Source of the DNA: Mycobacterium sp. PSTR-4-N
GTDB lineage: Bacteria > Actinomycetota > Actinomycetes > Mycobacteriales > Mycobacteriaceae
Assembly: GCF_022348085.1 (NCBI RefSeq)
Contig: NZ_JAKRFN010000002.1
Span: 302,633-366,632, forward strand
DNA length: 64,000 bases
Direction: 5' to 3'
Made by a program: the position numbers and the translations under genes. How positions within the stretch are numbered: the stretch's first letter is position 1; the number at the start of each line of letters is the position of its first letter. This document shows, piece by piece, positions 53,455 through 62,976 of this stretch. A model generated the notes under the pieces. It was not told the origin of the DNA. It was given only the letters and a program-made list of their open reading frames with translations, and made no database searches.

Positions 53455-54916
53455 CCGGGGCGTCGACCGAGGCGGGCATCCGGCCCTCGGTGGCTTCGGC
53501 GGCCTCCGCGATGCGGGGCAGGCTGACCCGGAACGTGCAGCCCCGTCCCGGCGCGGTGGTCACACCCACCGTGCCACCGTGGGCGTAGACCAGCGAGTCG
53601 ACGATCGACAGCCCCAGGCCGGTCCCGCCGCTGGCGCGCGCCCGCGAGGAGTCTGCACGGTAGAAGCGTTCGAACACCCGCTGGGCGTCCTCGACACTCA
53701 TCCCCGGCCCTTCGTCGCGCACCTCGAGGACGGCGGAGTCCCCGTCGGTGCCGACCCGGATCGTGACCGCGGCCGTCTCGGGCGTGTGCTGGAGCGCGTT
53801 GGCGACCAGATTGGAGAGCACCTGACGCAGCCGCGCCTCGTCGCCGAGTACCTCCGGCGTGCCCGGGCCGTCGAACACCTCCATGCGGATCGGCCGGCGC
53901 GGCGCGATGGACTGGGCGTCGTGCACGGCGTCGCTGGCGAGGGCGAGCAGATCCACGCGGCGCTGCTCCAACGGCCGCTGCGCGTCGAGACGGGCCAGCA
54001 GCAGCAGGTCCTCCACCAGCAGGCCCATCCGCCGGGATTCACTTTCGATGCGGCCCATCAGCATCTCCACGTCCCGAGCCGCACCCTGGCGATACAGTTC
54101 GGCGAAGCCGCGGATCGTGGTCAGCGGTGTGCGCAGTTCATGGCTGGCGTCGGTGATGAATCGGCGCATCCGGTCCTCGGACTCGCGCGCCTGGTCCGCC
54201 GAGGACTCCGACGACGCCATCGCGCGCTGGATCTGCGCCAGCATGCCGTTCAGGGCCAGGGAGAGCCGGCCGACCTCGGTGCGGGGATCCCGTTCGGGAA
54301 CGCGGCGGTCCAGCTGCCCCGCGGCGATCGCGGCGGCGGTCTGCTCGACCTCGGCGAGCGGGCGCAGGCTGCGATGCACCACCGCGTACCCGACGATGCC
54401 GAGCACGAGCAGCACCGCGACACCGATACCCACCTGCGCGGCGACCAAGGCGCGGGTCGTGGACTTCACGTCGGAGAGGTCGATCGCGACGGTGGTGAGC
54501 TCGCCTCCGGTGCCCGGCACGGTCATCGCGCGCCATTCCGCCGCAGGGTCACCGACGCTGCCGACCGTCACCGGTTCTGGACCGACGTCGTTGTCGGCGG
54601 GCAGGGCGGGCTCGGCGTCGCGGTCGTTGACCGCGACCCACGCGGTGCCGCCCGGTTCGATGACCCGCACGTAGTAGTCCGACGGGGGCCGGCCCGGATT
54701 GGGGCCTTGGTCCTCGGGATCGGCGGGCGACTGCCTGGGCACCTGCGCCCAGCCGCGGGAGGCGTCCCGCAACGTGTCATCGACACGGTTGATGAGCGTG
54801 TGATGCATGATCGTGGTCACCGCGACGCCGGACGCCAGCAGACCACAACCGACCAGCAGCAACATCGCTGCGACCAGTCCTACCCGAAGCGGGATCCCGC
54901 GTCTGATCTGGGGCAC
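53447..54916 (-). CDS. phoR: Sensor histidine kinase PhoR
   Basis: 489 residues. The first membrane helix is at about residues 10-35, an extracytoplasmic sensor part at 36-155 and the second helix at about 156-180. A HAMP segment and the H-box [18 protein letters not shown] follow, with phospho-acceptor H259, the same number I recall in M. tuberculosis PhoR, and the ATP-binding domain contains [10 protein letters not shown] and [14 protein letters not shown] start 10 bp after phoP is chosen; a longer start at 54958 would overlap phoP. It senses envelope or pH stress and phosphorylates PhoP, which controls lipid and virulence-type genes in mycobacteria. Confidence 0.95.
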   Translation of the reverse strand: MPQIRRGIPLRVGLVAAMLLLVGCGLLASGVAVTTIMHHTLINRVDDTLRDASRGWAQVPRQSPADPEDQGPNPGRPPSDYYVRVIEPGGTAWVAVNDRDAEPALPADNDVGPEPVTVGSVGDPAAEWRAMTVPGTGGELTTVAIDLSDVKSTTRALVAAQVGIGVAVLLVLGIVGYAVVHRSLRPLAEVEQTAAAIAAGQLDRRVPERDPRTEVGRLSLALNGMLAQIQRAMASSESSADQARESEDRMRRFITDASHELRTPLTTIRGFAELYRQGAARDVEMLMGRIESESRRMGLLVEDLLLLARLDAQRPLEQRRVDLLALASDAVHDAQSIAPRRPIRMEVFDGPGTPEVLGDEARLRQVLSNLVANALQHTPETAAVTIRVGTDGDSAVLEVRDEGPGMSVEDAQRVFERFYRADSSRARASGGTGLGLSIVDSLVYAHGGTVGVTTAPGRGCTFRVSLPRIAEAAEATEGRMPASVDAPVS

Positions 54917-54926
54917 ACCCCCATTG

Positions 54927-55658
54927 TCACCGGGGTTCGCGAAGTACATACCCCACACCCCTCAGGGTGTGCAGCAGACGCTTGTCCCCGGTGTCGATCT
55001 TGCGGCGCAGATACGACACGTAGGACTCGACGACGTTGACGTCGCCGCCGAAGTCGTACCGCCAGACGTGATCGAGGATCTTCGGCTTCGACAGCACGGT
55101 GCCGGCGTTGATGATGAAGTACCGGAGCAGAGTGAACTCCGTGGGCGACAGCGACACCGGCTCGCCGGCTTTCCACACCTCGTGGGTGTCCTCGTCGAGC
55201 TCGATGTCGGCGAACTTCAGCCGCGAGGTGCGCGGCTCCTGCACCCCGCCGCCTGCGCGGCGCAGGATCACCCGCAGCCGCGCCACCACCTCTTCGAGGC
55301 TGAACGGTTTGGTCACGTAGTCGTCGCCGCCGAGGGTCAGCCCGGCGATCTTGTCCTGCAGAGAATCACGAGCAGTCAGGAACAGCGCCGGCGCCTCGAT
55401 CCCGTCGGCGCGCAGCCGGCGCAGCAATCCGAAGCCGTCCATGCCGGGCATCATCACGTCGAGGATGATCGCGTCGGGGCGCATCTCGCGGGCCAGGTCG
55501 AGGGCGGCCGGACCGTTGGACGCGGTGTGGACCTCGAAGCCTTGGAACTTCAAGCTCACCGACAGCAGCTCGACGATGTTGGTCTCGTCGTCGACGACGA
55601 GGATGCGAGCTTCCGGGATGTTGTCCTGCACTGGCATGGCCATGGTCCTCAGTTTCAT
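54927..55658 (-). CDS. phoP: Response regulator PhoP
   Basis: 243 residues, OmpR family. The receiver domain has the phospho-acceptor aspartate in ILDVMMPGMDGFG (D67 from this start) and the conserved lysine in YVTKPF. The C-terminal winged-helix domain (VSLSPTEFTLLRYFIINAGTVLSKPKILDHVWRYDFGGDVNVVESYVSYLRRKID) is nearly identical to the M. tuberculosis protein from memory. ATGs at 55643 and 55637, placed behind AGGACC, are equally plausible starts. First gene of the phoPR operon. Confidence 0.95.
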   Translation of the reverse strand: MKLRTMAMPVQDNIPEARILVVDDETNIVELLSVSLKFQGFEVHTASNGPAALDLAREMRPDAIILDVMMPGMDGFGLLRRLRADGIEAPALFLTARDSLQDKIAGLTLGGDDYVTKPFSLEEVVARLRVILRRAGGGVQEPRTSRLKFADIELDEDTHEVWKAGEPVSLSPTEFTLLRYFIINAGTVLSKPKILDHVWRYDFGGDVNVVESYVSYLRRKIDTGDKRLLHTLRGVGYVLREPR

Positions 55659-55738
55659 CCCATGAATTGGAAAACTGCTGCGCGCTCGCTGTGTGGTTCC
55701 TGTGAGTTCATTCTTGCGCTGTTCCTAGACTGGATCGC

Positions 55739-56473
55739 ATGAACCTCGGCAAATCCCTCAGCGATCTCGCGTTGACGCCGGTGAGGGTGGGTCTGGCCGT
55801 GGCCGACGCCGGTCTCGGGATGGCCGGCGGAGGACTGGGCATCGCCCGCAAAGCGCTCGGCGAACCGGGAAGCGGCGTCCGTCAGCCGCCGACCTCGTTC
55901 GCCGCGATGATCGGCGTGCAGGATGCCGTGGAGCGGGCCAACCGGCTCGCACGCCTGATGGACGAGGACCAGCCGCTGGGCCGGGCGCTGGCCCCCGACG
56001 GTGCTCTGGACCGCCTGCTGCGGCCGGGTGGTGTGGTGGACCGGTTGACGGCCCCCGGCGGAGCGCTGGAGCGGCTGACCGAAGAGGACAGCGGGCTGAT
56101 GCGCGCGATCGCGCCCGGCGGGCTCGTCGATCAGCTGCTCGCCGAGGACGGTCTCGTGGACCGGCTGCTGGCCGAGGACGGCGTGGCCGACCGCCTGTTC
56201 GCCGAAGGCGGCGTCGTGGACACCCTGACCGCGCGCAACGGCCCGCTGGAGCAGCTGGCGACGGTTGCGGACACGTTGAACCGGCTGTCCCCGGGCTTGG
56301 AGGCGCTCGAGCCGACGATCGAGGCGCTGCGCGAGGCGGTGATCGTGTTGAGCCAGGTGGTGAACCCGTTGAGCAACATCGCCGATCGCATCCCGCTGCC
56401 GGGCCGGCGCCCGCGGGCCCGGTTCATGGCGCGACCGGCGACGCCGCAGAGGGTGATCGATGTCGAGGAGTGA
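55739..56473 (+). CDS. Protein with 11-residue repeats, unknown function (Rv0756c position)
   Basis: 244 residues. Residues of about 75-170 are tandem units of about 11 residues of the form G-[GL]-[VL]-[VL]-[DE]-R-L-[LT]-A-[EP]-[DG] (GVVDRLTAPGG, GLVDQLLAEDG, GLVDRLLAEDG, GVADRLFAEGG). They would give an amphipathic helical or solenoid array. The N-terminus has a glycine-rich weakly hydrophobic segment (VGLAVADAGLGMAGGGLGIARKAL). The C-terminus is basic (RIPLPGRRPRARFMARPA). It is divergent from phoP as in M. tuberculosis; PhoP control is possible. Function unknown. Confidence 0.85.
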   Translation: MNLGKSLSDLALTPVRVGLAVADAGLGMAGGGLGIARKALGEPGSGVRQPPTSFAAMIGVQDAVERANRLARLMDEDQPLGRALAPDGALDRLLRPGGVVDRLTAPGGALERLTEEDSGLMRAIAPGGLVDQLLAEDGLVDRLLAEDGVADRLFAEGGVVDTLTARNGPLEQLATVADTLNRLSPGLEALEPTIEALREAVIVLSQVVNPLSNIADRIPLPGRRPRARFMARPATPQRVIDVEE

Positions 56474-56501
56474 CCGCACAGCCGTTAAGCTGGCTTTCCA
56501 C

Positions 56502-56576
56502 GCCTCCTTAGCTCAGCGGTAGAGCAACGCTCTTGTAAAGCGTAGGTCGTCAGTTCAATCCTGACAGGGGGCTCCA
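56502..56576 (+). tRNA. tRNA-Thr (anticodon TGT), with encoded CCA
   Basis: The cloverleaf closes by eye: acceptor GCCTCCT with AGGGGGC (one G-T pair), anticodon stem ACGCT/AGCGT with loop CTTGTAA (anticodon TGT at 56534-56536), T-stem GTCAG/CTGAC with loop TTCAATC, and CCA at 56574-56576. It decodes ACA. It is not at the edge of the betaine cluster, so it is not evidence for tRNA-targeted integration there. Confidence 0.93.
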
Positions 56577-56749
56577 CGCTTGCGGCGTCCGGATTTGCAG
56601 TCGTCCCCGGCCGATCTGGAAAAGCCAACGATCACAGTCGCGAAACGAAAACGGGACCGTTACACCCTTTTGCTGGCCGACTCCTGCGCGATGCGCTTGA
56701 ATGACGCGTACGTCGGGGGACGAGAGACCGGTTTCGGAGGGCTTTTCTG
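56577..56749. other. Intergenic region after tRNA-Thr
   Basis: 173 bp without a credible coding frame or T-run terminator. It must contain the promoter of the DUF4185 gene; GGAGGG at its end is that gene's ribosome site. No strong dyad was found. Confidence 0.5.
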
Positions 56750-58753
56750 TTGAGTTCCGCAGCGCACATCGGCCGCGTCGGCGCCCTGGCCGTCGCCCTG
56801 GGTATCGGATCGGCGGTGTTCGCGGGTCAGGCCTGGGCCGATGACACCTCCTCGTCGGGATCGGCGGGATCGTCGGCGTCCTCTGGATCGTCGGCCTCGT
56901 CTGTCTCGTCGGGAGGACAATCCTCGGCCGCCGCGGGGCCGAAGGCCCGCACCACCTCGACCGGAGCCGACCGAGCGGAGAGGCCACGTCGCTTCGGCAA
57001 GGCCGACAAGCCCACGAAGACGGACACGTCGGACACCTCCGAGAAGGCCGACTCCGACACCGATGCGGTGACGACCACGACACCGGCCACGAAGCGGACA
57101 TCCCGGCCGACCTGGAAGAAGTCCGAGAGTGCGCGGGACCACGCGACCGAGACGTCGGTGTCGGAACCCGAGACCCCCGATACTGCGGATGCAACGCCGT
57201 CCCGGTCGGCCCGTCCCGCCGAGGTCGTCTCCCCCGACCCTGCCGAACCGCCGCGCACCTCCTCACGGTTGACGCTGCTGCGGTCAGCATCGCAGCCCGC
57301 CCCGCAAGCGCCTCAGACGCAACGCCCCATCGATCGACCCGTCGTCAAGGCCGTCGTCGAGGTGGCTCGCAGCATGGTCGACTGGGCACACCAGAAGGCC
57401 GACGCCGGCCAGGGCCAGACGGCTGCGCCGCCATTCCTGTGGGCTCTGATGTCGGCCGCCCGGCGCGAGCTCGAGACGCTGTCGGCTGCTCGCACGACCC
57501 GCGTCGCCACCGCGAGCCTGACCGCCGACACCTCGCTGGCCACCCCGCTGGCCGCCGCGGCGATCACGCCGTATTCGCCGTGGCTGAATCCTCAGGTCAG
57601 CCCGTCGACCAACTTCGTCAGCTGGGTGACCGGCGGTTACTCCTACGGTGATCCGTTGAAGGCCAACACGGTGGACCGGTTCAGCGTCTGGGGCACCGAC
57701 GTCGGCACCATGTGGGACAACGGCATGGTCGACGACCCGTCCACCCCCTTCAACGAGCACCAGGTGCTGATCGCTGTCGGCGACACGTTCAGCGGAGCCA
57801 ACATGACCGGCCGGCACATCTTCAACACGCTGTTCCGCAGCTCGGACCGCGATCTGAGCGACGGCATCACGATCCCCAACGGAGAGTGGTTCACCGGCAA
57901 CTACTTCGGTGGTGCGCCGCTGGACGGCCCGGTGAATGCGCGACCGATCATCAACCCCCAGAGGTGGTTGCCGAATTCGGTGACGATGATCCCGACCGCG
58001 GGCGTCTCGGTCAACGTGCCGGTCACCGAGGACACCCCCTTCGGCACCATCCAGTACGTCAGCTACATGTCGGTCAGCAAGTGGGGGTCGGCGGGTAGGT
58101 GGACCACCAACTACTCGGCCATCGGGTACTCGGTGGACAACGGCGAGAACTTCACCATCGATCCCAACAGCATTCGTTACAACTCGTTCCTCAGTGGCAA
58201 CAAGAACTTTCAACAGTCGGCGTTCGTCAAGGGCGACGACGGTTACATCTACGTGTACGGCACACCGAACGGCCGCCAGGGCGCGGCGTACCTGTCCCGC
58301 GTCGCACCCGAAGACATCCTCGACCCGTCGAAATACGAGTACTACAAAGCCGCGAAGAAGAGCTGGCTGGGCAGCTCGCCGGCCGGCTGGGTGAAGGGGA
58401 ACCCATCGGCGGCCACGGCGATCATCGGAAAGTCCGGCGGTTTCCTGGGTTTCACCAAACCCGGGTACACGGTCAGCGAAATGTCGGTGCAGTACAACGA
58501 CTATCTCGGCAAGTACATCGTGCTCTACGGCGATCAGAACAACAGCATCGTGATGCGGACCGCGGACACCCCCGAGGGCGTCTGGTCGGACGCGACGGTC
58601 CTGATGACCCAGCAGCCCGGCGGCATCTACGCACCGATGCTGCACCCCTGGTCGCCGTCCACGGAGGGCACCGGGTCGGACCTGTACTTCAACCTCTCGC
58701 TGTGGTCGAGCTACAACGTGATGCTGATGCACACCGACCTGACCAAGGTGTGA
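56750..58753 (+). CDS. Secreted DUF4185 protein with Ser/Thr-rich linker
   Basis: 667 residues from a TTG start preceded by GGAGGG. A Sec-type signal peptide (HIGRVGALAVALGIGSAVFAGQAWAD, cleavage probably after AWA) is followed by a low-complexity Ser/Thr/Pro/charged region to about residue 200. The C-terminal DUF4185 domain from about residue 270 is probably a beta-propeller (FVSWVTGGYSYGDPLKANTVDRFSVWGTDVGTMWDNG ... GNYFGGAPLDG ... YVYGTPNGRQGAAYLSRV). DUF4185 proteins are common exported proteins of mycobacteria with unproven, glycan-related roles. It is not coupled to neighbours. Confidence 0.85.
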   Translation: MSSAAHIGRVGALAVALGIGSAVFAGQAWADDTSSSGSAGSSASSGSSASSVSSGGQSSAAAGPKARTTSTGADRAERPRRFGKADKPTKTDTSDTSEKADSDTDAVTTTTPATKRTSRPTWKKSESARDHATETSVSEPETPDTADATPSRSARPAEVVSPDPAEPPRTSSRLTLLRSASQPAPQAPQTQRPIDRPVVKAVVEVARSMVDWAHQKADAGQGQTAAPPFLWALMSAARRELETLSAARTTRVATASLTADTSLATPLAAAAITPYSPWLNPQVSPSTNFVSWVTGGYSYGDPLKANTVDRFSVWGTDVGTMWDNGMVDDPSTPFNEHQVLIAVGDTFSGANMTGRHIFNTLFRSSDRDLSDGITIPNGEWFTGNYFGGAPLDGPVNARPIINPQRWLPNSVTMIPTAGVSVNVPVTEDTPFGTIQYVSYMSVSKWGSAGRWTTNYSAIGYSVDNGENFTIDPNSIRYNSFLSGNKNFQQSAFVKGDDGYIYVYGTPNGRQGAAYLSRVAPEDILDPSKYEYYKAAKKSWLGSSPAGWVKGNPSAATAIIGKSGGFLGFTKPGYTVSEMSVQYNDYLGKYIVLYGDQNNSIVMRTADTPEGVWSDATVLMTQQPGGIYAPMLHPWSPSTEGTGSDLYFNLSLWSSYNVMLMHTDLTKV

Positions 58754-58782
58754 CCGGTCGGCCACAGCCTTAGACTGCGCAC

Positions 58783-59904
58783 GTGCGCGACGTGCTCGAT
58801 GAGTTGCTGGCCGTCTGGCGGACCGGCGGCACCGCGGGACTGTCGACGGTCGTCCGCACGATGCGCTCCGCCCCGCGCCCACCCGGTGCGGCCATGGTGG
58901 TGGCCCCCGACGGAGCTGTAGCGGGCTCGGTGTCGGGCGGCTGCGTCGAGTCGGCGGTCTACGAGGCAGCGGGCGAGGTCGTGGCGAGCGGTCGCCCGCA
59001 GTTGCAACGCTACGGCGTCAGCGACGACGACGCCTTCGCCGTCGGATTGACCTGCGGGGGCACCATCGACGTCTTCACCGAACCGGTGTCGCGGCTGACC
59101 TTTCCCCAGTTGCAGGCGGTCGCCGACGACATCTCGGAGCACCGGGCGGTGGCGGTGGCGACCGTCATCGACCACCCCGACTCCGAGTGGTGGGGGCGGC
59201 GGATCGTCGTCGGGCCGGACTTCGCCGACGGCTCGGTCGGGTCCGGACGAGCCGATGCCGCGATCGTCGACGACGCCAGGGGTCTGCTGGCCGCGGGCCG
59301 CTCCGGCGTTCTGAGTTACGGGCCGGACGGGCAGCGCCAGGACGTCGGGATGGAAGTCTTCGTCGCCAGCCATGCGCCGCGGCCACGAATGATCATCTTC
59401 GGTGCGATCGATTTCGCGGCCGCGCTCGCCGCCCAGGCGGCGCTGCTCGGATACCGTGTCACTGTCTGCGATGCCCGTCCGGTATTCGCCACCGCGGCAA
59501 GGTTTCCCGCTGCGGAGGACGTAATGGTGGACTGGCCCCACCGGTACCTGGCCGGGGAGGCCGAGCGTGGCGCCCTCGACGCCCGCACCGCGATCTGTGT
59601 ACTCACCCACGATCCGAAGTTCGACGTTCCGGTGCTCGAGGTCGCCTTGCGGCTCCCCGAGGTCGGCTACGTCGGCGTGATGGGATCGCGCCGTACCCAC
59701 GAGGACCGGATGCGCCGCCTACGGGACGCGGGATTGACCGACGACGACGTGAGCCGGCTGTCCAGCCCGATCGGGCTCGACCTGGGCGCGCGGACCCCCG
59801 AAGAGACCGCGGTGTCCATCGCCGCCGAGATCATCGCCTCCCGCTGGGGCGGTGGGGGGCGGCCGCTCACCGAGACGGACGGTCGCATCCACCACGAGCG
59901 GTAG
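58783..59904 (+). CDS. XdhC/CoxI-family protein
   Basis: 373 residues. The N-terminal XdhC/CoxI domain (SVSGGCVESAVYEAAGEV, GLTCGGTIDVFTEP) and the C-terminal Rossmann-like domain (PRMIIFGAIDFAAALAAQAALLGYRVTVCDARPVFATAARFP ... GYVGVMGSRRTHEDRMRRLRDAG) are clear. XdhC proteins sulphurate or insert the molybdenum cofactor of xanthine-dehydrogenase/CO-dehydrogenase-type enzymes. No such enzyme is in this window; the only molybdoenzyme here (24952-27264) is of another family. GTG start. Confidence 0.88.
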   Translation: MRDVLDELLAVWRTGGTAGLSTVVRTMRSAPRPPGAAMVVAPDGAVAGSVSGGCVESAVYEAAGEVVASGRPQLQRYGVSDDDAFAVGLTCGGTIDVFTEPVSRLTFPQLQAVADDISEHRAVAVATVIDHPDSEWWGRRIVVGPDFADGSVGSGRADAAIVDDARGLLAAGRSGVLSYGPDGQRQDVGMEVFVASHAPRPRMIIFGAIDFAAALAAQAALLGYRVTVCDARPVFATAARFPAAEDVMVDWPHRYLAGEAERGALDARTAICVLTHDPKFDVPVLEVALRLPEVGYVGVMGSRRTHEDRMRRLRDAGLTDDDVSRLSSPIGLDLGARTPEETAVSIAAEIIASRWGGGGRPLTETDGRIHHER

Positions 59905-59910
59905 AGGCTG

Positions 59911-60741
59911 CTACTCGGAGACGACGCCGCGCAGTCCGTCTGCGCCGAAGACCGGTTCCAGCATCGCCGAGAAGTCCGGTCCCCGGCGCAGCATCATGCC
60001 GCCGTCGACGTTGATCAGCTGTCCGGTGATGTAGCTCGAAGCATCACTGAGCAAGAACACCGCCGCGTTGGCCACATCCTCGGCCTCGCCGGGGCGAGGG
60101 AGCGGGGTGGCCGCCGCGTAGTCGCCGCTCACCTCCGGTGACATGAAGATCGCCGCCACCAGATCGGTGCGGATCAGGCCCGGCCGGAGGCAGTTCACCC
60201 GCACCAGCGAGGGGCCGAGCTCGTCGGCGGCCAGTTGCATCAGATGGTCCACCCCGGCCTTGGACACCCCGTACGCACCGAACCAGCGGTGGGTGTTGCT
60301 CGCCGCGATCGAGGAGATGCCGACGAACGATCCCCCACCGCCGCGCACCATCATCCGCGCCGAATGTTTGAGGACGTAGAAGGTGCCGTTGATGTTGAGG
60401 TCGACCAGTCGCCGCCACGCTTCGGAGTCCAGCTGGGTGATCGGGCCGATGGTGTCGCTGCCGCCGGCACAGTGCACCACACCGTCCAGCCGCCCCGTCC
60501 ACGCCGCCGCGGCGTCGACGGTGCGGGCCACCTCGTCCTCGTCGGTGACGTCACCCGGCTCATAACGCACCGTGCCGCCGATCTCCTCCGCGGCGGCGGC
60601 CAGCTTGTCCGCGTTCCGGCCCATCAGCATCGCGTTGCCGCCGGCGGCGACGACGGCCGCCGCCACCCCCTTGCCGATTCCGCTGCCCCCGCCGGTGACC
60701 AGCACCGTTCGCCCGGACAACATTGCATCGGAGAGTTGCAT
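59911..60741 (-). CDS. Short-chain dehydrogenase
   Basis: 276 residues. TGGGSGIGKGVAAAVVAAGG for NAD(P), HCAGG, SSIAASNTHRWFGAYGVSKAGVDHL with Y-x3-K, and the C-terminal GQLINVDGGMMLRRGPDF. The ATG at 60741 follows GGAAGG. It is convergent with the xdhC-like gene (6 bp gap) and divergent from the small otsA-linked gene. Substrate unknown. Confidence 0.92.
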   Translation of the reverse strand: MQLSDAMLSGRTVLVTGGGSGIGKGVAAAVVAAGGNAMLMGRNADKLAAAAEEIGGTVRYEPGDVTDEDEVARTVDAAAAWTGRLDGVVHCAGGSDTIGPITQLDSEAWRRLVDLNINGTFYVLKHSARMMVRGGGGSFVGISSIAASNTHRWFGAYGVSKAGVDHLMQLAADELGPSLVRVNCLRPGLIRTDLVAAIFMSPEVSGDYAAATPLPRPGEAEDVANAAVFLLSDASSYITGQLINVDGGMMLRRGPDFSAMLEPVFGADGLRGVVSE

Positions 60742-60852
60742 CCGTACACCTTCCACGACACCAAAACGAGAACGTGTTCCAGTTATACGGCACCGGAGGA
60801 GGCCGCGAACAGGCTTCGGCTTCCGGCCCCGGCATTGGCTACAGTTGTCCCC

Positions 60853-61017
60853 ATGCCTGCCAAACCTGACCCCGCCGAGATCGGCGACGTCGAGCCCATC
60901 GCCGACAGCACCGAGCGCCAGGCGCGACGCGTGGTCGCCGCCTACGCCACCGACGCCGACGAATGCCGGGTCTTCCTGTCGATGCTCGGCATCGGACCGG
61001 CGAAGCTCGACGCATAA
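60853..61017 (+). CDS. Small conserved protein upstream of otsA (Rv3489-like)
   Basis: 54 residues ([22 protein letters not shown] ... [28 protein letters not shown]). The stop overlaps the otsA start (TAATG), so it is translationally coupled. M. tuberculosis has a small gene of about this size (Rv3489) directly before otsA (Rv3490), from memory. It has no signal peptide. A regulatory or accessory role for trehalose-phosphate synthesis is suggested only by position. Confidence 0.78.
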   Translation: MPAKPDPAEIGDVEPIADSTERQARRVVAAYATDADECRVFLSMLGIGPAKLDA

Positions 61018-62495
61018 TGCCGGATCCGAGCGGCCCAGACGACCGCTCGGGCTCGGCTGCGTCGGCCGACTTCGTCGTCGTCGCCAACCGTCTTCCCATA
61101 GACATCGTCCGCCGGCCCGACGGTTCCACCGAATACAAGCAAAGCCCCGGAGGGCTGGTCACCGCGCTCGAGCCGCTCCTGCGGAGGCGTAGCGGCGCGT
61201 GGATCGGGTGGCCCGGGGTTCCGGAGGAGGCCGACGACCCGAATAGCTTCGAGGAACCCATCGAGCAGGACGGCATGACGTTGGTGCCGGTGCGGCTGTC
61301 CGCCGACGACGTCGCCGAATACTACGAGGGGTTCTCCAACGCGACCCTGTGGCCGCTGTACCACGACGTCATCGTCAAACCGATCTACCACCGGCAATGG
61401 TGGGACCGCTACGTCGAGGTCAACCGCCGATTCGCCGAGGCGACCGCCCGGACCGCGGCGGAGGGCGCCACGGTCTGGGTGCAGGACTATCAGCTACAGC
61501 TGGTGCCGAAGATGTTGCGGATGCTACGGCCCGACCTGACCATCGGCTTCTTCCTGCACATCCCCTTTCCACCCGTCGAACTGTTCATGCAGATGCCGTG
61601 GCGCACCGAGATCATCGAAGGTCTACTCGGTGCGGACCTGGTGGGCTTCCACCTGCCCGGCGGCGCCCAGAATTTCCTGATCCTGTCCCGCCGGCTGGTG
61701 GGCGCGAACACCTCCCGCGGCAACGTCGGTGTCCGCTCCCGATTCGGGGAGGTCTTCGTCGGATTCCGCACGGTCAAGGTCGGCGCGTTCCCGATCTCCA
61801 TCGACTCCGGTGACCTCGATCAGCAGGGCCGCACCCGTCGGATCCGCCAGCGCGCCAGAGAGATTCGCGCCGAGCTCGGGAACCCGCGCAAGGTGTTGCT
61901 GGGTGTCGACCGACTGGACTACACCAAGGGCATCGACGTCCGTCTGCGGGCGTTCTCCGAGCTGCTCGGTGAAGACCGTATCGACCCCGAGGACACCGTG
62001 CTGGTGCAGCTGGCCACGCCGAGCCGTGAACGGGTCGAGAGCTACATCGCGATGCGGGAGGACATCGAACGTCAGGTGGGGCACGTCAACGGCGAGTACG
62101 GACAGGTCGGGCACCCGGTGTTGCACTACCTGCATCGCCCTGTGCCCCGGGAGGACCTGATCGCCTTCTACGTCGCCGCCGACGTCATGCTCGTCACCCC
62201 GCTGCGCGACGGGATGAACCTGGTGGCCAAGGAGTACGTGGCGTGCCGCAGCGATCTCGGCGGCGCTCTGGTGTTGAGTGAGTTCACCGGGGCGGCAGCC
62301 GAATTGCGGCAGGCCTATCTGACGAACCCCCACCACCTCGAAGGCGTCAAGGACGCCATCGAGGCGGCGCTGACACAGACTCCGGAGGAGGGCAGGCGCC
62401 GGATGCGGGCACTGCGCCGCCAGGTGCTCGCCCACGATGTGGACCGCTGGGCGCGGTCCTTCCTCGACGCCTTGGCCGACTCTAGATCGGAGTGA
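61017..62495 (+). CDS. otsA: Trehalose-6-phosphate synthase
   Basis: 492 residues, GT20 family. It transfers glucose from a nucleotide sugar to glucose-6-phosphate. [13 protein letters not shown] and [13 protein letters not shown] at the N-terminus, [47 protein letters not shown] and the [14 protein letters not shown] motif are intact. The ATG overlaps the stop of the small upstream gene. The 3' end overlaps mam4B convergently by 14 bp. Trehalose is both osmolyte and precursor of mycobacterial cell-wall lipids. Confidence 0.96.
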   Translation: MPDPSGPDDRSGSAASADFVVVANRLPIDIVRRPDGSTEYKQSPGGLVTALEPLLRRRSGAWIGWPGVPEEADDPNSFEEPIEQDGMTLVPVRLSADDVAEYYEGFSNATLWPLYHDVIVKPIYHRQWWDRYVEVNRRFAEATARTAAEGATVWVQDYQLQLVPKMLRMLRPDLTIGFFLHIPFPPVELFMQMPWRTEIIEGLLGADLVGFHLPGGAQNFLILSRRLVGANTSRGNVGVRSRFGEVFVGFRTVKVGAFPISIDSGDLDQQGRTRRIRQRAREIRAELGNPRKVLLGVDRLDYTKGIDVRLRAFSELLGEDRIDPEDTVLVQLATPSRERVESYIAMREDIERQVGHVNGEYGQVGHPVLHYLHRPVPREDLIAFYVAADVMLVTPLRDGMNLVAKEYVACRSDLGGALVLSEFTGAAAELRQAYLTNPHHLEGVKDAIEAALTQTPEEGRRRMRALRRQVLAHDVDRWARSFLDALADSRSE

Positions 62496-62976
62496 TGTAG
62501 TTGATCAGCCACTTGCCGTCGATCTTCTGGTAATCGACACGCAGCCGGCTGCCGTCGTAGATGGGCTGACGGGACTTGTCCGTCACGGTGCGGTTCATGT
62601 ACACCATCACCGACGCCGAATCGCGTTGCGCCTCGAGAACTCCGACGCCCACGACGTTGGCCTGGCTGACCAGTTGGCGATCGCGCGCCTGCGGGATGAT
62701 GTCTTTGACGGCGCGGTCCTCGAACTCCCGGCGATAGCTCGGTGTCAGCAGCGGGTACACCTTGCCGAGGCTGCCCTCGACCGTCTGGTAGTCGTACCCG
62801 AACACCTGTGGAATCTGTTGCTGGGCAAGCGGAGCCAGCTCTTGGCGAGCAGCCTGTTCGCCCTGCAGCTGCACCCTGTCCCAGAAGAGCCAACCGCCCA
62901 CGCCGCCGAGTGCTGCCACACCGAGGGACAACAGCACGGCGATGGCGGCGATCAGCCGCGAGATCCCGTTCCCCAT
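62482..62976 (-). CDS. mam4B: Mce4-associated membrane protein
   Basis: 164 residues with one N-terminal membrane helix ([28 protein letters not shown]) and an extracytoplasmic NTF2-like domain ([39 protein letters not shown] ... [17 protein letters not shown]). Order and sequence type match Rv3492c. Mam proteins support the Mce4 cholesterol importer. The start overlaps the stop of the upstream mam gene (TGATG). Confidence 0.9.
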   Translation of the reverse strand: MGNGISRLIAAIAVLLSLGVAALGGVGGWLFWDRVQLQGEQAARQELAPLAQQQIPQVFGYDYQTVEGSLGKVYPLLTPSYRREFEDRAVKDIIPQARDRQLVSQANVVGVGVLEAQRDSASVMVYMNRTVTDKSRQPIYDGSRLRVDYQKIDGKWLINYITPI

